A stretch of DNA of 64,000 bases from Thalassospira profundimaris (GCF_003326675.1 NZ_JPWF01000007.1:219505-283504), one strand, 5' to 3'; numbered from the stretch's first letter, positions 35,357-45,075 are shown. The notes: generated by a model not told the origin, from the letters alone. Made by a program: numbers and translations.

Positions 35357-36256
35357 CTAAATCGCCACCGATGGCCTGCGTCGCATCATCGGCAACAACT
35401 GAACCCCGATAATCGCGGCAAGGATCACACCACATCCGGCATATTCCGCCGGTGCCAGACGTTCGCCAAGGAACCATGCCCCGGCAATCGCGGCAAAGAC
35501 CGCCTCGGCACTCATGATGATCGCGGCATCGGATGCCTCGGTATAGTTCTGGGCCACGGCCTGAAGGGTGAAGGCGATCCCGGCTGACATAATCCCGGCA
35601 TAGAGGATTTCAAACCCGGCATTGTAAATGTCGGCAAAGCTGAAGGTTTCGGTCATTGCCCCCATCGCCATGCCGAGAATGCCGGTGATAAAGAACTGGG
35701 TCGCGGCAACAAGCGCCGGTGCATTGGTGCGCGTCACCATCACCCCGATCATCACCACCTGGACCGCCCAGAAGGCCGCACTGCCCATCACCCAGAAATC
35801 ACCGGTGCCAAGCCCTGAAAGATCGCCACCGCTCAGAAGGTAGGTGCCATAAACGCACATCGCCCCACCCGGCCAGACCGACCAGTGCGGGCGATTGCGA
35901 AATACCAGAAATGCCAGAACCGGCACCGTCGGTACATAAAACGCGGTCAGGAACGCCGCATTGGTCACCGTGGTGCCCATAATGCCGATCTGCTGGAAGA
36001 TGCTGGCAAGATACATCGAAATGCCGGTCGCGATCATGCCAAGAATATCAAGGCGATCAAGCGGACGTCCTGCACGGCTCATCTTACGCAATTCACGCAA
36101 GGCAAACGGCAATACCGCAACAGTCCCCAAAAGGAACCGCACACCCGTAAAATATTGCGGGCCGATATTTTCCATGCTGGTGTGCTGGACGACAAAGGTG
36201 GTGCCCCAGATTAGGGCCACAAAGACAATAACGGCATTTGCCTGCCAACGCGTCAT
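35357..36256 (-). CDS. EamA-family (DMT) exporter
   Basis: 299 aa from the ATG at 36256. Ten hydrophobic segments in two EamA halves (VIVFVALIWGTTFVVQH start, second half GDFWVMGSAAFWAVQVV). The motif near AYNYTEASDAAIIMSAEAVFAAI is typical. Likely exports a metabolite or amino acid; substrate not predictable. It has its own upstream region with a TCAATTGA palindrome near 36358-36365. Confidence 0.88.
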   Translation of the reverse strand: MTRWQANAVIVFVALIWGTTFVVQHTSMENIGPQYFTGVRFLLGTVAVLPFALRELRKMSRAGRPLDRLDILGMIATGISMYLASIFQQIGIMGTTVTNAAFLTAFYVPTVPVLAFLVFRNRPHWSVWPGGAMCVYGTYLLSGGDLSGLGTGDFWVMGSAAFWAVQVVMIGVMVTRTNAPALVAATQFFITGILGMAMGAMTETFSFADIYNAGFEILYAGIMSAGIAFTLQAVAQNYTEASDAAIIMSAEAVFAAIAGAWFLGERLAPAEYAGCGVILAAIIGVQLLPMMRRRPSVAI

Positions 36257-36407
36257 TTCCCGGTTCCATTTCTTGTGGCCGGGCGTGGTGGCGCGCGGCA
36301 ATTTAAATTCGAATGTCGTGACTTGCTAAACCAAGTCTGTCGCCTTCGCAACACAGATCAATTGATGTTGCATTGCACATGTCACCCAACTTGCCAGATC
36401 ATCTTAG

Positions 36408-37223
36408 CTAATTTGTGCTAACACTCTGATTTCCATAAATACTGTGATAGGTGTCTGTTAAAGTTTCCCGCTCTATCGCGTTTGACAGTTTTTGTGCCAG
36501 CAACGGTGAAATGGTCTTTGCCGAGAACATCAATCGCACCGGTTCCTTGGCAAGGATAAGCGGATGTTCTTCAACCCCGCCTTCAAATCCAAGTTCATCT
36601 GCCTGCGCGACATAGGCCGTCGGTATGCCCAACAACAAATCAATCCGGCGGGCCATCAAAAGCTGTACGCCAAGCGGTGCCATCGACACATCGGATATAT
36701 AGGGGGCGTTATCGGGGTTTTCACTAAACGCCTTGAACGCCTCACCGCGATAGGCACCGCGCACATGCCCGATCACAAGATGCTGACGCGCAACATCATC
36801 CAGGCTGTTTAACCGGATGCGCCGTGCATCACCCTTGCGGACCACGAACCCGATGACGTCATTTCGATACGGCACTGAAAACAGGCCGTATTTTGCCCGT
36901 TCCTCGGTAAAGGATGCCGATGGCAGGACATCAATATCGCCATGTTCGATGGCATAAAGCGCACGTTTCCAGGGCATGAATTCGAACTTGAATTTACATC
37001 CCGTCGCGCGCATCACCCGTGCGATGAACTGATTATCGATGCCTGCCGCCATGCCATTCGCATCTTTCATGCTGAACGGACTATATGTCTCGGAGGCACG
37101 TATCACCAACGGGCGTGAACACTCGTTGATTGGTTCTGCCCTGCCTGCCTGCATTCCCCCGAAATACAGAACAAGCAACAGCGCGATACCTGGCACCAAA
37201 TGCCGAGCCGCCATTTTCCCCAC
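36408..37223 (-). CDS. Periplasmic solute-binding protein, SBP_bac_3-like
   Basis: 271 aa with a signal peptide (cleavage near GRA-EP). Lobe start LVIRASETYSPFSMKDANGMAAG, FMPWKRALYAIEHGDIDVLPSASFTEERAKYGLFS, and VGVQLL-like LGVQLLMARRIDLL are the family blocks. It is closest in the window to 38063-38950 and 18480-19451 by the PWKRAL and TEERAK motifs. No permease is next to it. Confidence 0.78.
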   Translation of the reverse strand: MGKMAARHLVPGIALLLVLYFGGMQAGRAEPINECSRPLVIRASETYSPFSMKDANGMAAGIDNQFIARVMRATGCKFKFEFMPWKRALYAIEHGDIDVLPSASFTEERAKYGLFSVPYRNDVIGFVVRKGDARRIRLNSLDDVARQHLVIGHVRGAYRGEAFKAFSENPDNAPYISDVSMAPLGVQLLMARRIDLLLGIPTAYVAQADELGFEGGVEEHPLILAKEPVRLMFSAKTISPLLAQKLSNAIERETLTDTYHSIYGNQSVSTN

Positions 37224-37400
37224 GCCTTCTAAGCCACAGCATATCCTGTTGTTTTGTTATCGGATATGCCTGTTCAATCCCTGCGAACGCTTCCCATTTT
37301 CGCACCCGGGAAGCATGATGCAGAAAATCCTTGCGCAGTCAAAGTACTTTGCAACTTTCCCGCGCAAGGATCTTTCATAAATCGCAGCTTTCAGACGCGA

Positions 37401-37934
37401 CTATTTCAAATCTTCCGGGATGGATTTGACATATTCCTGCGCCAGATCGGCATATCGATCGGCAGAAACCTTGAAAAATTCGATCTCTTCCTGTGTGAGA
37501 TCGCGCACCTTGCGCGCCGGGACACCTGCCCAAAGCTCGCCCGCCGGGATACGTTTCCCCGGTGACAGCAACGCATTCGCGCCAAGCATCCCGCCCTGCT
37601 CGATCACGCAGCCATCCATGACGGTGGCCCCCATGCCGACAAAGCTTCGATCTTCAAGCGTACAGGCATGAATGATGGCCGCATGTCCGATCGTCACGTC
37701 ATCGCCGATATAGGTCCCGAACTTGCCCTTGGCGACATGGACCATGGTCAGGTCCTGAATATTGGTGCGCGATCCGATGCGGATTTCATGCACGTCACCA
37801 CGAATGACACACCCAAACCAGATACCGGTTTCTGCACCGATTTCAACATCGCCAATGATCGTCGCATTGGGGGCAATAAACGCAGTTTCATCAATGGTGG
37901 GCATTACCCCGCGATAGGACAGGCGCATGGTCAA
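37401..37934 (-). CDS. Gamma-carbonic-anhydrase-family hexapeptide protein
   Basis: 177 aa left-handed beta-helix built of hexapeptide repeats (IGDVEIGAETGIWFGCVIRGDVHEIRIGSRTNIQDL and following). His-containing positions for the metal (MVHVAKG, IGHAAIIHAC) are kept. Usual annotation is gamma carbonic anhydrase, but many such proteins (YrdA/PaaY type) have other or unknown substrates. It is a stand-alone gene. Confidence 0.88.
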   Translation of the reverse strand: MTMRLSYRGVMPTIDETAFIAPNATIIGDVEIGAETGIWFGCVIRGDVHEIRIGSRTNIQDLTMVHVAKGKFGTYIGDDVTIGHAAIIHACTLEDRSFVGMGATVMDGCVIEQGGMLGANALLSPGKRIPAGELWAGVPARKVRDLTQEEIEFFKVSADRYADLAQEYVKSIPEDLK

Positions 37935-38062
37935 ATGACCTTTCGTAACTGGTGTTCAGACATCGCAAACTGGTCAAAGATGGGAATCTTGCAGTGCGGT
38001 CTCTCTTGATTTGGCAGTTTAAATTCTAACATGAGAAGAAGAAAACCCTGTCGTCACAAATC

Positions 38063-38950
38063 TTGCTCATGGTCATATTCACTGCATCCGTCATCACACG
38101 TCGAAAATCGCCGCGCCGCCTGACCGGGGTCATCTGCGCGGTTATGATCGGATTATGTGTTGTGATGTTGGCAAATGGTCCGGCCAGGGCATATGACCAG
38201 ACCTTCAATCGGGGTAATCATGGATATCTGATCGCCGCTTTCTCCGTGTGGGAACCCTTCGTTATCGAAGGTGAAGACGGCACAAAACAAGGCATTGACG
38301 TTGCGTTGCTTGCAGAAATCGCCAATCGCCTTGGACTGATACTTGAATTCTATCCCTGCCCGTGGCGGCGCTGCCTTAAAACGCTGGAAGACGGGCAAAT
38401 CGATGTATTGACCAGCTTTGCCTATACCGATGAACGCGCCAAGTTTGCCCATTACATCACCCCGCCCTATAGCCAGGTGACGCCGGTTTTCTATGTGAAC
38501 CGCGACAATCCGGTCCCGATTGAGGAATATGGCGATCTGCGGAATCTGATGATCGGATCAGTCGTTGATTCGCGTTATTTCGAACCGTTCGATAGCGACA
38601 GTTCGCTTGATAAATTCGAAGCCGGCAGTGAGATGATCCTGTTACGCATGCTCAATGCGAAACGGATTGATACCATCGTCGGATCAGATTCCAACGCTGA
38701 TTTCGAAATCCGTCGCAACCATCTTGAAGGCACCATCATCAAGGCCCCCTTCAGGTCAGGCATCCATAACGACATCCATATGGTTGTCTCACGCAAATCA
38801 CCGCTGATGGCGCGTGTCGGGGAAATTTCGCAAATCATGCAGGACCTGTTTGATGAAGGTTTCATTGACCAGCTTCATCAACAATATTGGCCCGACAAGG
38901 GTCCCGGCCCGCGCCAATCCGGCACGCAGACCAAACAACCCAATCAGTAA
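38063..38950 (+). CDS. Periplasmic solute-binding protein, SBP_bac_3-like
   Basis: 295 aa; basic N-region (TRRKSPRR) and signal segment about 22-42, cleaved near ARA-YD. Blocks: GYLIAAFSVWEPFVIEGEDGTKQGIDVALLAEIANRLGL, CPWRRCLKTLEDGQIDVLTSFAYTDERAKFAHY. The C-terminus is Gln/Pro/Gly-rich. It is the fifth such gene in the window without transport partners. It converges on an EamA exporter 25 bp away. Confidence 0.78.
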   Translation: MLMVIFTASVITRRKSPRRLTGVICAVMIGLCVVMLANGPARAYDQTFNRGNHGYLIAAFSVWEPFVIEGEDGTKQGIDVALLAEIANRLGLILEFYPCPWRRCLKTLEDGQIDVLTSFAYTDERAKFAHYITPPYSQVTPVFYVNRDNPVPIEEYGDLRNLMIGSVVDSRYFEPFDSDSSLDKFEAGSEMILLRMLNAKRIDTIVGSDSNADFEIRRNHLEGTIIKAPFRSGIHNDIHMVVSRKSPLMARVGEISQIMQDLFDEGFIDQLHQQYWPDKGPGPRQSGTQTKQPNQ

Positions 38951-38975
38951 TCAGTCACCCGGCGCGATGGAGCCT

Positions 38976-39875
38976 CTAAGCAAACTTCTTTGCCCCGGCC
39001 ACACACAGAACAACCGCAACTGTAACTCCGATCATCGCCCAGCTTACCGGCTCGGCCAAAATAAGGGCTGCCAGCACCAATCCCATAAACGGCTGCAAAA
39101 GTTGAAGCTGCCCGACAGTTGCAATCCCGCCCAGTGCCAAGCCCCGATACCAGAAGAAAAACCCGATCAGCATGCTAAACAGCGACACATAGCCAAGCCC
39201 GATCCAGGCCGAAACACCAATGGTATCCGCACTTGTTGGCATGGTTACGGCGCAAAGCACCACCATCGGCACAAGCGATATCACCAGCGCCCAACAAATC
39301 ACCTGCCAGCCGCCAAGATGACGCGAAAGCTTGCCACCCTCGGCATAGCCAAGGCCACAGACAATGATCGCGCCCAGCATGTAAAGATCCCCCGAAAGCG
39401 CCCCGGTTTCACTGCCCATCGCGGCAAACCCGGCAACGAGTGTACTGCCCAGCACCGAAAACAGCCAGAATACCGGACGCGGACGCTCCCCACCGCGCAG
39501 CAACCCGAATATCGCGGTTGCCAATGGCAGCAACCCGATAAACACAATCGATCTGGCCGAACTGATATGTTCAAGCGCAAGGGCCGTCAAAAGCGGAAAG
39601 CCTACCACCACCCCGCCTGCAACAATCACTAGCGATACCCATTCCGAACGTTTCGGACGGATCGGCTTGGACACCAACAGGATCGCAAGGGCAAGGATAC
39701 CGGCAATTGCCGCACGGGCCACGGTCAAAAAGGCCGGGTCAAAATCCATAACCGCCACTCTGGTTGCTGGCAATGACCCGCTGAAAATCACAACCCCGAC
39801 CAATCCGCTTAGCCAGCCTGCTCGGGATTGCGATGCGGTTTGGGTGATTACCTGCGTCAAGATGCCCTCCTTCAA
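38976..39875 (-). CDS. EamA-family (DMT) exporter, divergent from a MocR regulator
   Basis: 299 aa, ten predicted membrane segments. LSGLVGVVIFSGSLPATRVAV and GLGYVSLFSMLIGFFFWYRGLALGGIA are typical EamA half starts and ends. It faces the MocR-type regulator over a 94-bp region with repeats. Such pairs are common, the regulator usually controlling the exporter. Substrate unknown. Confidence 0.9.
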   Translation of the reverse strand: MKEGILTQVITQTASQSRAGWLSGLVGVVIFSGSLPATRVAVMDFDPAFLTVARAAIAGILALAILLVSKPIRPKRSEWVSLVIVAGGVVVGFPLLTALALEHISSARSIVFIGLLPLATAIFGLLRGGERPRPVFWLFSVLGSTLVAGFAAMGSETGALSGDLYMLGAIIVCGLGYAEGGKLSRHLGGWQVICWALVISLVPMVVLCAVTMPTSADTIGVSAWIGLGYVSLFSMLIGFFFWYRGLALGGIATVGQLQLLQPFMGLVLAALILAEPVSWAMIGVTVAVVLCVAGAKKFA

Positions 39876-39921
39876 AATGATGGCACCATCTTTGACTTGT
39901 CATCGCGCGGCACACCAGACA

Positions 39922-39971
39922 CAATACAGTACAATTTCAACAAACTGTACTGATCACAAAGGCAATACAGT
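39922..39971. promoter_or_regulatory. Candidate MocR operator repeats
   Basis: CAATACAGT occurs twice in direct orientation (39922-39930 and 39963-39971). The first copy overlaps a perfect inverted repeat CAGTACA / TGTACTG (39927-39933, 39946-39952). Such mixed direct/inverted sites suit MocR dimers, and the region lies between the two divergent genes. Confidence 0.5.
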
Positions 39972-41403
39972 GACCTTTCACAAACCGCCAAAAGATCACA
40001 TTCCCGGCACGGATGACCGGAACGGCAAGGACAACACCCTTGTCGCCAAAGTCATGGCAACCATCCGCGACCGGATTGCCACGCGCAATCTGGTTAGTGG
40101 TGACAAACTGCCCTCAATCCGGTCCTGTGCCCGCCAGATGGCGGTATCAAATTCGACGGTGGTCGAGGCCTATGATCGTTTGGTTGCCGAAGGCATCATA
40201 CAGTCGCGCCGTGGGTCGGGGTTTTATGTGGCGGGTCACACCGCCCCGCTTTCGATTGCGCAAATTGGCCCGAAACTTGATCGGGCAATTGATCCGTTCT
40301 GGGTATCGCGCCAATCGCTTGATGCCCGACCCGATATGCTCAAACCCGGTTGTGGCTGGTTGCCGCCCGACTGGATGCCCGAACAATCGATCAGACGCGC
40401 ACTGCGCACGCTTGCGCGGGCCTCTGATGATGTTCTGGTTGAATATGGCACCCCGCTTGGACTTGCCCCCTTGCGGCAATTGCTGTCACGGCGCTTGGCC
40501 GGTTATGGCATCATGGCCGAACCCGATCAGGTTCTTTTGACGGAATCGGGGACACAGGCCATTGATATGCTATGTCGCTTCCTGATCGGGCCCGGCGATA
40601 CGGTTCTGATTGATGATCCGTGCTATTTCAATTTCTGCGCCCTGTTGCGCGCGCATCGCGCCAATATTGTCAGTGTGCCTTTTGGTCCGAATGGCCCGGA
40701 TATTGATGCCTTTGCCAATGTCCTCGCAACCCATAAGCCGCGCCTTTACATCACCAATTCCGGCCTTCACAACCCGACAGGCGCGTCACTTTCGCCGCAA
40801 ACCGCGCACAAGCTCCTTAACCTTGCCGAACAGCACGATCTGATCATTATCGAGGACGACATTTTTGCCGATTTTGAAACCACACCCGCACCGCGCCTGA
40901 CCGCCCTTGGCGGGATGGAACGGGTGATCCATATCGGCAGTTTTTCCAAAACCCTCTCGGCGTCAATGCGCTGTGGCTATATCGCCACCCGGCCGGACTG
41001 GATTGACCAATTGATTGATCTTAAGGTCGCAACCGGCTTTTCAAGCAGCAACCTTGCCCCGGAACTGGTCCATACGGTTCTGAAAGACGGCACCTATCGC
41101 AAACATATGGATGGCCTGCGCGACCGGCTGTCGCGCACCATGACCCAGACGGCGAACAATCTGGCATCCCTTGGCATTCACCCGGTTCTTGCACCCAAGG
41201 CAGGGATATTCCTGTGGTGTGCGTTACCAGACGGCATTGATGCCGCACAAACGGCACGTAACGCCCTTGCCGATGGTGTGGTTCTGGCACCGGGCAATGT
41301 GTTCAGCATGTCGCAATCGGCTGGCAACCTGATGCGCTTTAACGTCGCGCAATGTCAGCACCCCAAAATCTTTGAGGTCCTTGAACGCGCCATGCGCTCG
41401 TAG
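39970..41403 (+). CDS. MocR-family regulator (GntR HTH fused to aminotransferase-like domain)
   Basis: 477 aa from a GTG at 39970 with AAAGG 8 bp upstream; the open frame reaches back to 39667 across the exporter gene, which is not believable as coding. N-terminal winged helix (LPSIRSCARQMAVSNSTVVEAYDRLVAEGIIQSRRGSGFYV) and a C-terminal fold-type I domain with a PLP lysine in HIGSFSKTLSASMRCGYI. These proteins sense PLP or amino acid adducts and usually activate a divergent gene, here the EamA exporter. Confidence 0.92.
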   Translation: MTFHKPPKDHIPGTDDRNGKDNTLVAKVMATIRDRIATRNLVSGDKLPSIRSCARQMAVSNSTVVEAYDRLVAEGIIQSRRGSGFYVAGHTAPLSIAQIGPKLDRAIDPFWVSRQSLDARPDMLKPGCGWLPPDWMPEQSIRRALRTLARASDDVLVEYGTPLGLAPLRQLLSRRLAGYGIMAEPDQVLLTESGTQAIDMLCRFLIGPGDTVLIDDPCYFNFCALLRAHRANIVSVPFGPNGPDIDAFANVLATHKPRLYITNSGLHNPTGASLSPQTAHKLLNLAEQHDLIIIEDDIFADFETTPAPRLTALGGMERVIHIGSFSKTLSASMRCGYIATRPDWIDQLIDLKVATGFSSSNLAPELVHTVLKDGTYRKHMDGLRDRLSRTMTQTANNLASLGIHPVLAPKAGIFLWCALPDGIDAAQTARNALADGVVLAPGNVFSMSQSAGNLMRFNVAQCQHPKIFEVLERAMRS

Positions 41404-41414
41404 CGACCCAAAGC

Positions 41415-41446
41415 AAAAAGGCGCACCCGGATGGATGCGCCTTTTG
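41415..41446. terminator. Bidirectional terminator between the MocR gene and argC
   Basis: A 10-bp perfect stem AAAAGGCGCA / TGCGCCTTTT with a 10-base loop lies between convergent genes, with A- and T-runs built into the arms. Confidence 0.8.
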
Positions 41447-41476
41447 TAACTTTGCAGCGTGTTGGATACGGGTCGC

Positions 41477-42523
41477 TTACGGGAACAGCGGCTCGATCTC
41501 AAGACCCATGGTTTCCGGCAGGCCCAGCATCACATTCATGTTCTGAACGGCCTGACCCGATGCGCCTTTGACCAGGTTGTCTTCAACCGCGACAATGATC
41601 ACACGGCCCGGCACACGGTCCTTGACCACGCCCATCAGGACATAGTTCGAACCACGCACGTGGCGGGTCTGCGGTGTCACACCGAACGGCAGAACGCGGA
41701 CAAACGGCTCATCGGCGAAACGCTTTTCAAGTGCTGCCTGAATGTCTTCGGCCGTGGTGCCATCGGTCATTTTGAGATAGATGCTTTCAAGGATACCGCG
41801 GCTCATCGGCATCAGATGCGGCGAAAAGTTCACCACAACATCCTGACCCGATGCCCATGCAAGGCCCTGCTCGATTTCCGGGGCATGGCGATGCCCGCCG
41901 GTGCCATAGGCGTGAATGCCTTCGGTCACCTCGGCATAAAGCGTACCTTCCTTCGGTGCACGGCCGGCACCTGTCACACCGGATTTGGCATCAATGATGA
42001 TGTCATCGGCATGGACCAGTTTGCCTTCAAGAAGCGGCGTCAATGCCAACTGCACCGGGGTCGGATAGCACCCCGGATTGGCAACAACGCGTGCCTTTTT
42101 GATCTTGTCGCGATGCAGTTCGGTCAGGCCATAGACCACCTCTTTCTGCAAATCCTGGGCGGCATGTTCCGCGCCGTACCATTCCTTATAGGTCGCCGGA
42201 TCAAACAGACGGAAATCGGCCGACAGATCGACAACCTTTACATGTTCCGGAAGACCGGCAATCACTTCCTGCGTCGTACCATGGGGCAGCGCACAGAAAA
42301 TCATGTCGACGGTGGACCAGTCTGCTTCGGCAATCGAAATCATGGTCGGCAATTTGATATGGGCAAGATGCGGGAAAACTTCCCCGAACGGACGTCCGGC
42401 TCGTCGGTCAGCGGTCAACAGGGTAATTTCCGCGGCAGCATGATGCGCAAGAATGCGAACCAGCTCTGCCCCGGTATAGCCACTGGCACCGAGAATTCCG
42501 ACTTTGACCTTAACGTCACTCAT
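41477..42523 (-). CDS. argC: N-acetyl-gamma-glutamyl-phosphate reductase
   Basis: 348 aa from the ATG at 42523 (AGGAG 11 bp upstream). Third step of arginine synthesis. NADP-binding VGILGASGYTGAELVRIL, the catalytic Cys in VANPGCYPTPVQLAL, and HRHAPEIEQGL are diagnostic. It is not next to other arg genes here, but in related genomes argC is often linked to rplM-rpsI, which lie about 4 kb away in this window with other genes between. Confidence 0.96.
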   Translation of the reverse strand: MSDVKVKVGILGASGYTGAELVRILAHHAAAEITLLTADRRAGRPFGEVFPHLAHIKLPTMISIAEADWSTVDMIFCALPHGTTQEVIAGLPEHVKVVDLSADFRLFDPATYKEWYGAEHAAQDLQKEVVYGLTELHRDKIKKARVVANPGCYPTPVQLALTPLLEGKLVHADDIIIDAKSGVTGAGRAPKEGTLYAEVTEGIHAYGTGGHRHAPEIEQGLAWASGQDVVVNFSPHLMPMSRGILESIYLKMTDGTTAEDIQAALEKRFADEPFVRVLPFGVTPQTRHVRGSNYVLMGVVKDRVPGRVIIVAVEDNLVKGASGQAVQNMNVMLGLPETMGLEIEPLFP

Positions 42524-42686
42524 TTCAAATCTTGCTCCTAAAGGCGTGCCTGCAAACATGCAGGTATTGATAACGTGCGGATGTTGTCAAACAAGCCCAT
42601 CAGATGCAAGCAATTAGGCGACAAATATCCCTGATAAACCGCAATATCCCCATGCAGTTTTGACATGGGAATATACCAGAAATGCC

Positions 42687-44051
42687 TTACTTCTTGCGCG
42701 CACGGCGGACCGTTGACGGACAGGCGCGCTTGTCCTGCGGCAAAACGGTATAGAATTTTTCAATCTTCTCGTACCCGGTGGGGGCGGCAACCGGGTAATC
42801 GGCAACAAACCGTTGATCGGAAAGACCAAAGTCACTGGCCTTTAATCCGGAACGTTGCAACCACATCCGCCGATGGGCGTCCGACACCACAACGCCCGGA
42901 TCATCGACCAGGAAAATCGCATCACGGGCCAGACGGTCATTATATTTGTGATGGCTTGGAAGCCACGCCGCCAACTGCTTGCGCAACTCGCCCGGGCTGG
43001 GCAAATTGCGTGTGCGGGTAATAAACCGGCTCATCTGATCGACAAGCTGACTGATATCCCCGGGCGGCACCGATCCATGGGTTGCGCGGTCGATGAAAAA
43101 CGCCAGATCAACCTCGGTCGGATCACGTTTGATCAACGGTTTTATTGACTTATACAATTTGAAGAATCGCGCAATTTTGCCGCCATCGGCATTGGCTGCA
43201 TCATAGACCCGGCGATAGGATTCCTGCACATCCGGATGCGCGCCATAGGCGGCAAACCGCCGGGTAAAATCATTGCGTTCGCGATCATTAACCCAGATCG
43301 CGCACAGCAAATCAAAGGCCGCATCATTATTGCCAAGTGCAAGCCTGTGCATATCCTCGGTAAACGGCCCAAAGATATCGCGCAGCAATCCCGGCTTGGC
43401 CCGTTCAGTTGCAAACAGGATTTGCTGAATTTCCGCCCCTGCCCCGGCTGTTGCACCGCGTGGGCCCCAGGTCAGATAGGCCCGCGGATCATTGGTAAAG
43501 CAATATGGATCACCTTCCAGAAACCGCTTGCCACTGCGCGGGTTGGGTGACTGACAGAAATTGAACTGGATAACGTCGTAATCCGTGCCTTCAAGCGCGA
43601 AAGTAAGCTGATTGGCACGTTCAATCGCACCCGGTGGCGGTAATTGTGACGGCATCAAAAGCCGCCACAGTCCGACCGTGATCGCCCCGTAATTTTCCGC
43701 CCCGACAGCCCCGCGAACGACAGAATTCAGGCAAGGCTGCAAATCGACAATTGCCTGTCTGGTTTTGGCCCCGACAACGCCGTCGGCCTTGCCATAACTG
43801 CTCGCAGGTTTGCCCGCACAATTGGCCGCCTGCGCAAATAGACGTTGTTGAAATGTCGCAACCGATCCGTATCGGCCAAGTGTCAGGGCGCGGTTTTCAA
43901 ACCGGTATAAAACCTGTGCAAGGTTTTGGGCCTGCGCGCTGCCTTGCGCAGACAGCAAACCCAAAACACCTGCCAGCAACATAATCGCCGCTGGCAGGAT
44001 AAATTTCGGGATCGCACAAGATAACAGGCTGCGTTTCAGAGCAGACCTCAA
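42687..44051 (-). CDS. Secreted protein with PG-binding-like N-terminal domain
   Basis: 454 aa from a TTG at 44051; an ATG at 44150 would overlap the upstream gene by 77 bp and an ATG at 43982 would cut the signal. The chosen start gives a normal signal peptide (LKRSLLSCAIPKFILPAA ... AQGSAQA-Q). Residues about 60-110 resemble a peptidoglycan-binding fold (KADGVVGAKTRQAIVDLQPCL). The rest (about 330 residues) is unrecognised, with conserved-looking WGPRGATAGAGAEI and a basic end RRARKK. A cell-wall role in the periplasm is inferred from the first domain only. Confidence 0.6.
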   Translation of the reverse strand: MRSALKRSLLSCAIPKFILPAAIMLLAGVLGLLSAQGSAQAQNLAQVLYRFENRALTLGRYGSVATFQQRLFAQAANCAGKPASSYGKADGVVGAKTRQAIVDLQPCLNSVVRGAVGAENYGAITVGLWRLLMPSQLPPPGAIERANQLTFALEGTDYDVIQFNFCQSPNPRSGKRFLEGDPYCFTNDPRAYLTWGPRGATAGAGAEIQQILFATERAKPGLLRDIFGPFTEDMHRLALGNNDAAFDLLCAIWVNDRERNDFTRRFAAYGAHPDVQESYRRVYDAANADGGKIARFFKLYKSIKPLIKRDPTEVDLAFFIDRATHGSVPPGDISQLVDQMSRFITRTRNLPSPGELRKQLAAWLPSHHKYNDRLARDAIFLVDDPGVVVSDAHRRMWLQRSGLKASDFGLSDQRFVADYPVAAPTGYEKIEKFYTVLPQDKRACPSTVRRARKK

Positions 44052-44073
44052 TCCGGTTAAGGGTGAGCTTAAA

Positions 44074-44955
44074 CTATGCCGCCAGCTTAACCGGGCTTTT
44101 AAGCAGCGCCAAGCGATAGCGCCCGATCTTGGTAAAACCAAGCGCCTCATAGGCCTTTGCCGCGGCTTCGCTGTCGGTTGACAGAATGGCGCGCATCACC
44201 CCGCGTGCACGTGCTGCCAAAAGCGTCTTGGCAACCAGTATCCGGGCATAGCCATTTGACCGGCTTTCCGGTGGTGTCCAGACCGGGCCCACCTGCACCA
44301 TATCGGGCATCTGGGCATTAAAGCCCGAAAGACTGACCGGCTTGCCATCCACAATCAGCGCCCACATGTTGCGGGCATCAAGGGCATGAACAAGACGCGA
44401 TGCGATTTTGCTATCAAGAACCGGGGTATCTTCCGCCCCAAGGGCTTCGATCTCATAGGCCCGAAGCCAGCTTAACAATGTGCTGCGCTCGACCTTTTCT
44501 GCATCGACCATCTGAAAATCATCGGCCCGCGCATTGACCGGCACAATCAGATCACACAGATCAAGGCCATAAAGGATGTCCGATGCATTGATCGCATAAT
44601 CCGCATCGGAAAGCCCCAACTGATCCAGAATATCCGCCGCCTGATCCGCATCCCCGAACACACCGGCAACCGGGGTTGGCATTTCGGCCCGGAAGGCATC
44701 GACAAGCCCGGCTGGTACCTGCGTTGCGTCCCCGGACTGGACAAAGACATTGCCATTGCCAAATTGCGCCATGACGGCATGGATCGCCCCGCCCGCGTCG
44801 ACCGCACCGAAATAGGTTCCAGAAAGCGGATGACGACGTCGCTCGATACCGGCAGTTCGCAAGTTTCCACGCAAAATCATGCTGGTCGCAGCATGCTTGG
44901 CAAGAAATGCGTTCGCGGCATCAAGATCGGCGTCGTGCAGCTTTCTGTACTGCAT
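44074..44955 (-). CDS. GNAT-family acetyltransferase
   Basis: 293 aa from the ATG at 44955 (AAGGG 8 bp upstream). The C-terminal GNAT part has VGPVWTPPESRSNGYARILVAKTLLAARARG (acetyl-CoA loop) and AAAKAYEALGFTKIGRYRL. The N-terminal half is a diverged partner domain (two-domain GNAT layout). Substrate unknown. The leader upstream carries a small ORF and a terminator-like hairpin on the same strand. Confidence 0.82.
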   Translation of the reverse strand: MQYRKLHDADLDAANAFLAKHAATSMILRGNLRTAGIERRRHPLSGTYFGAVDAGGAIHAVMAQFGNGNVFVQSGDATQVPAGLVDAFRAEMPTPVAGVFGDADQAADILDQLGLSDADYAINASDILYGLDLCDLIVPVNARADDFQMVDAEKVERSTLLSWLRAYEIEALGAEDTPVLDSKIASRLVHALDARNMWALIVDGKPVSLSGFNAQMPDMVQVGPVWTPPESRSNGYARILVAKTLLAARARGVMRAILSTDSEAAAKAYEALGFTKIGRYRLALLKSPVKLAA

Positions 44956-45009
44956 ATCGGTGGTCCCTTTCATTGGGGTTATGGAAGCTGCCACATGTCA
45001 AATTGGCAT

Positions 45010-45035
45010 AAAAAAAGACCGCTCCATCAGCGGCC
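45010..45035 (-). terminator. Terminator-like hairpin in the GNAT leader (attenuator candidate)
   Basis: On the minus strand GGCCGCT-GATGG-AGCGGTC folds into a 7-bp stem with one wobble and is followed by T7. It lies between the small ORF and the GNAT start, 55 bp before the latter. Confidence 0.55.
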
Positions 45036-45075
45036 CTTCACAAATTGCAAGGATATCCAATAGAGGTTCAAACAG

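Noticed and set aside
39667..39969. N-terminal extension of the MocR gene to 39667
   Set aside because: It would run through the divergent EamA gene and its promoter; the GTG at 39970 has a ribosome binding site and gives normal family length.
41459..42541. Long plus-strand reading frame opposite argC
   Set aside because: Mirror of the argC reading frame; His/Arg-rich translation with no domain.
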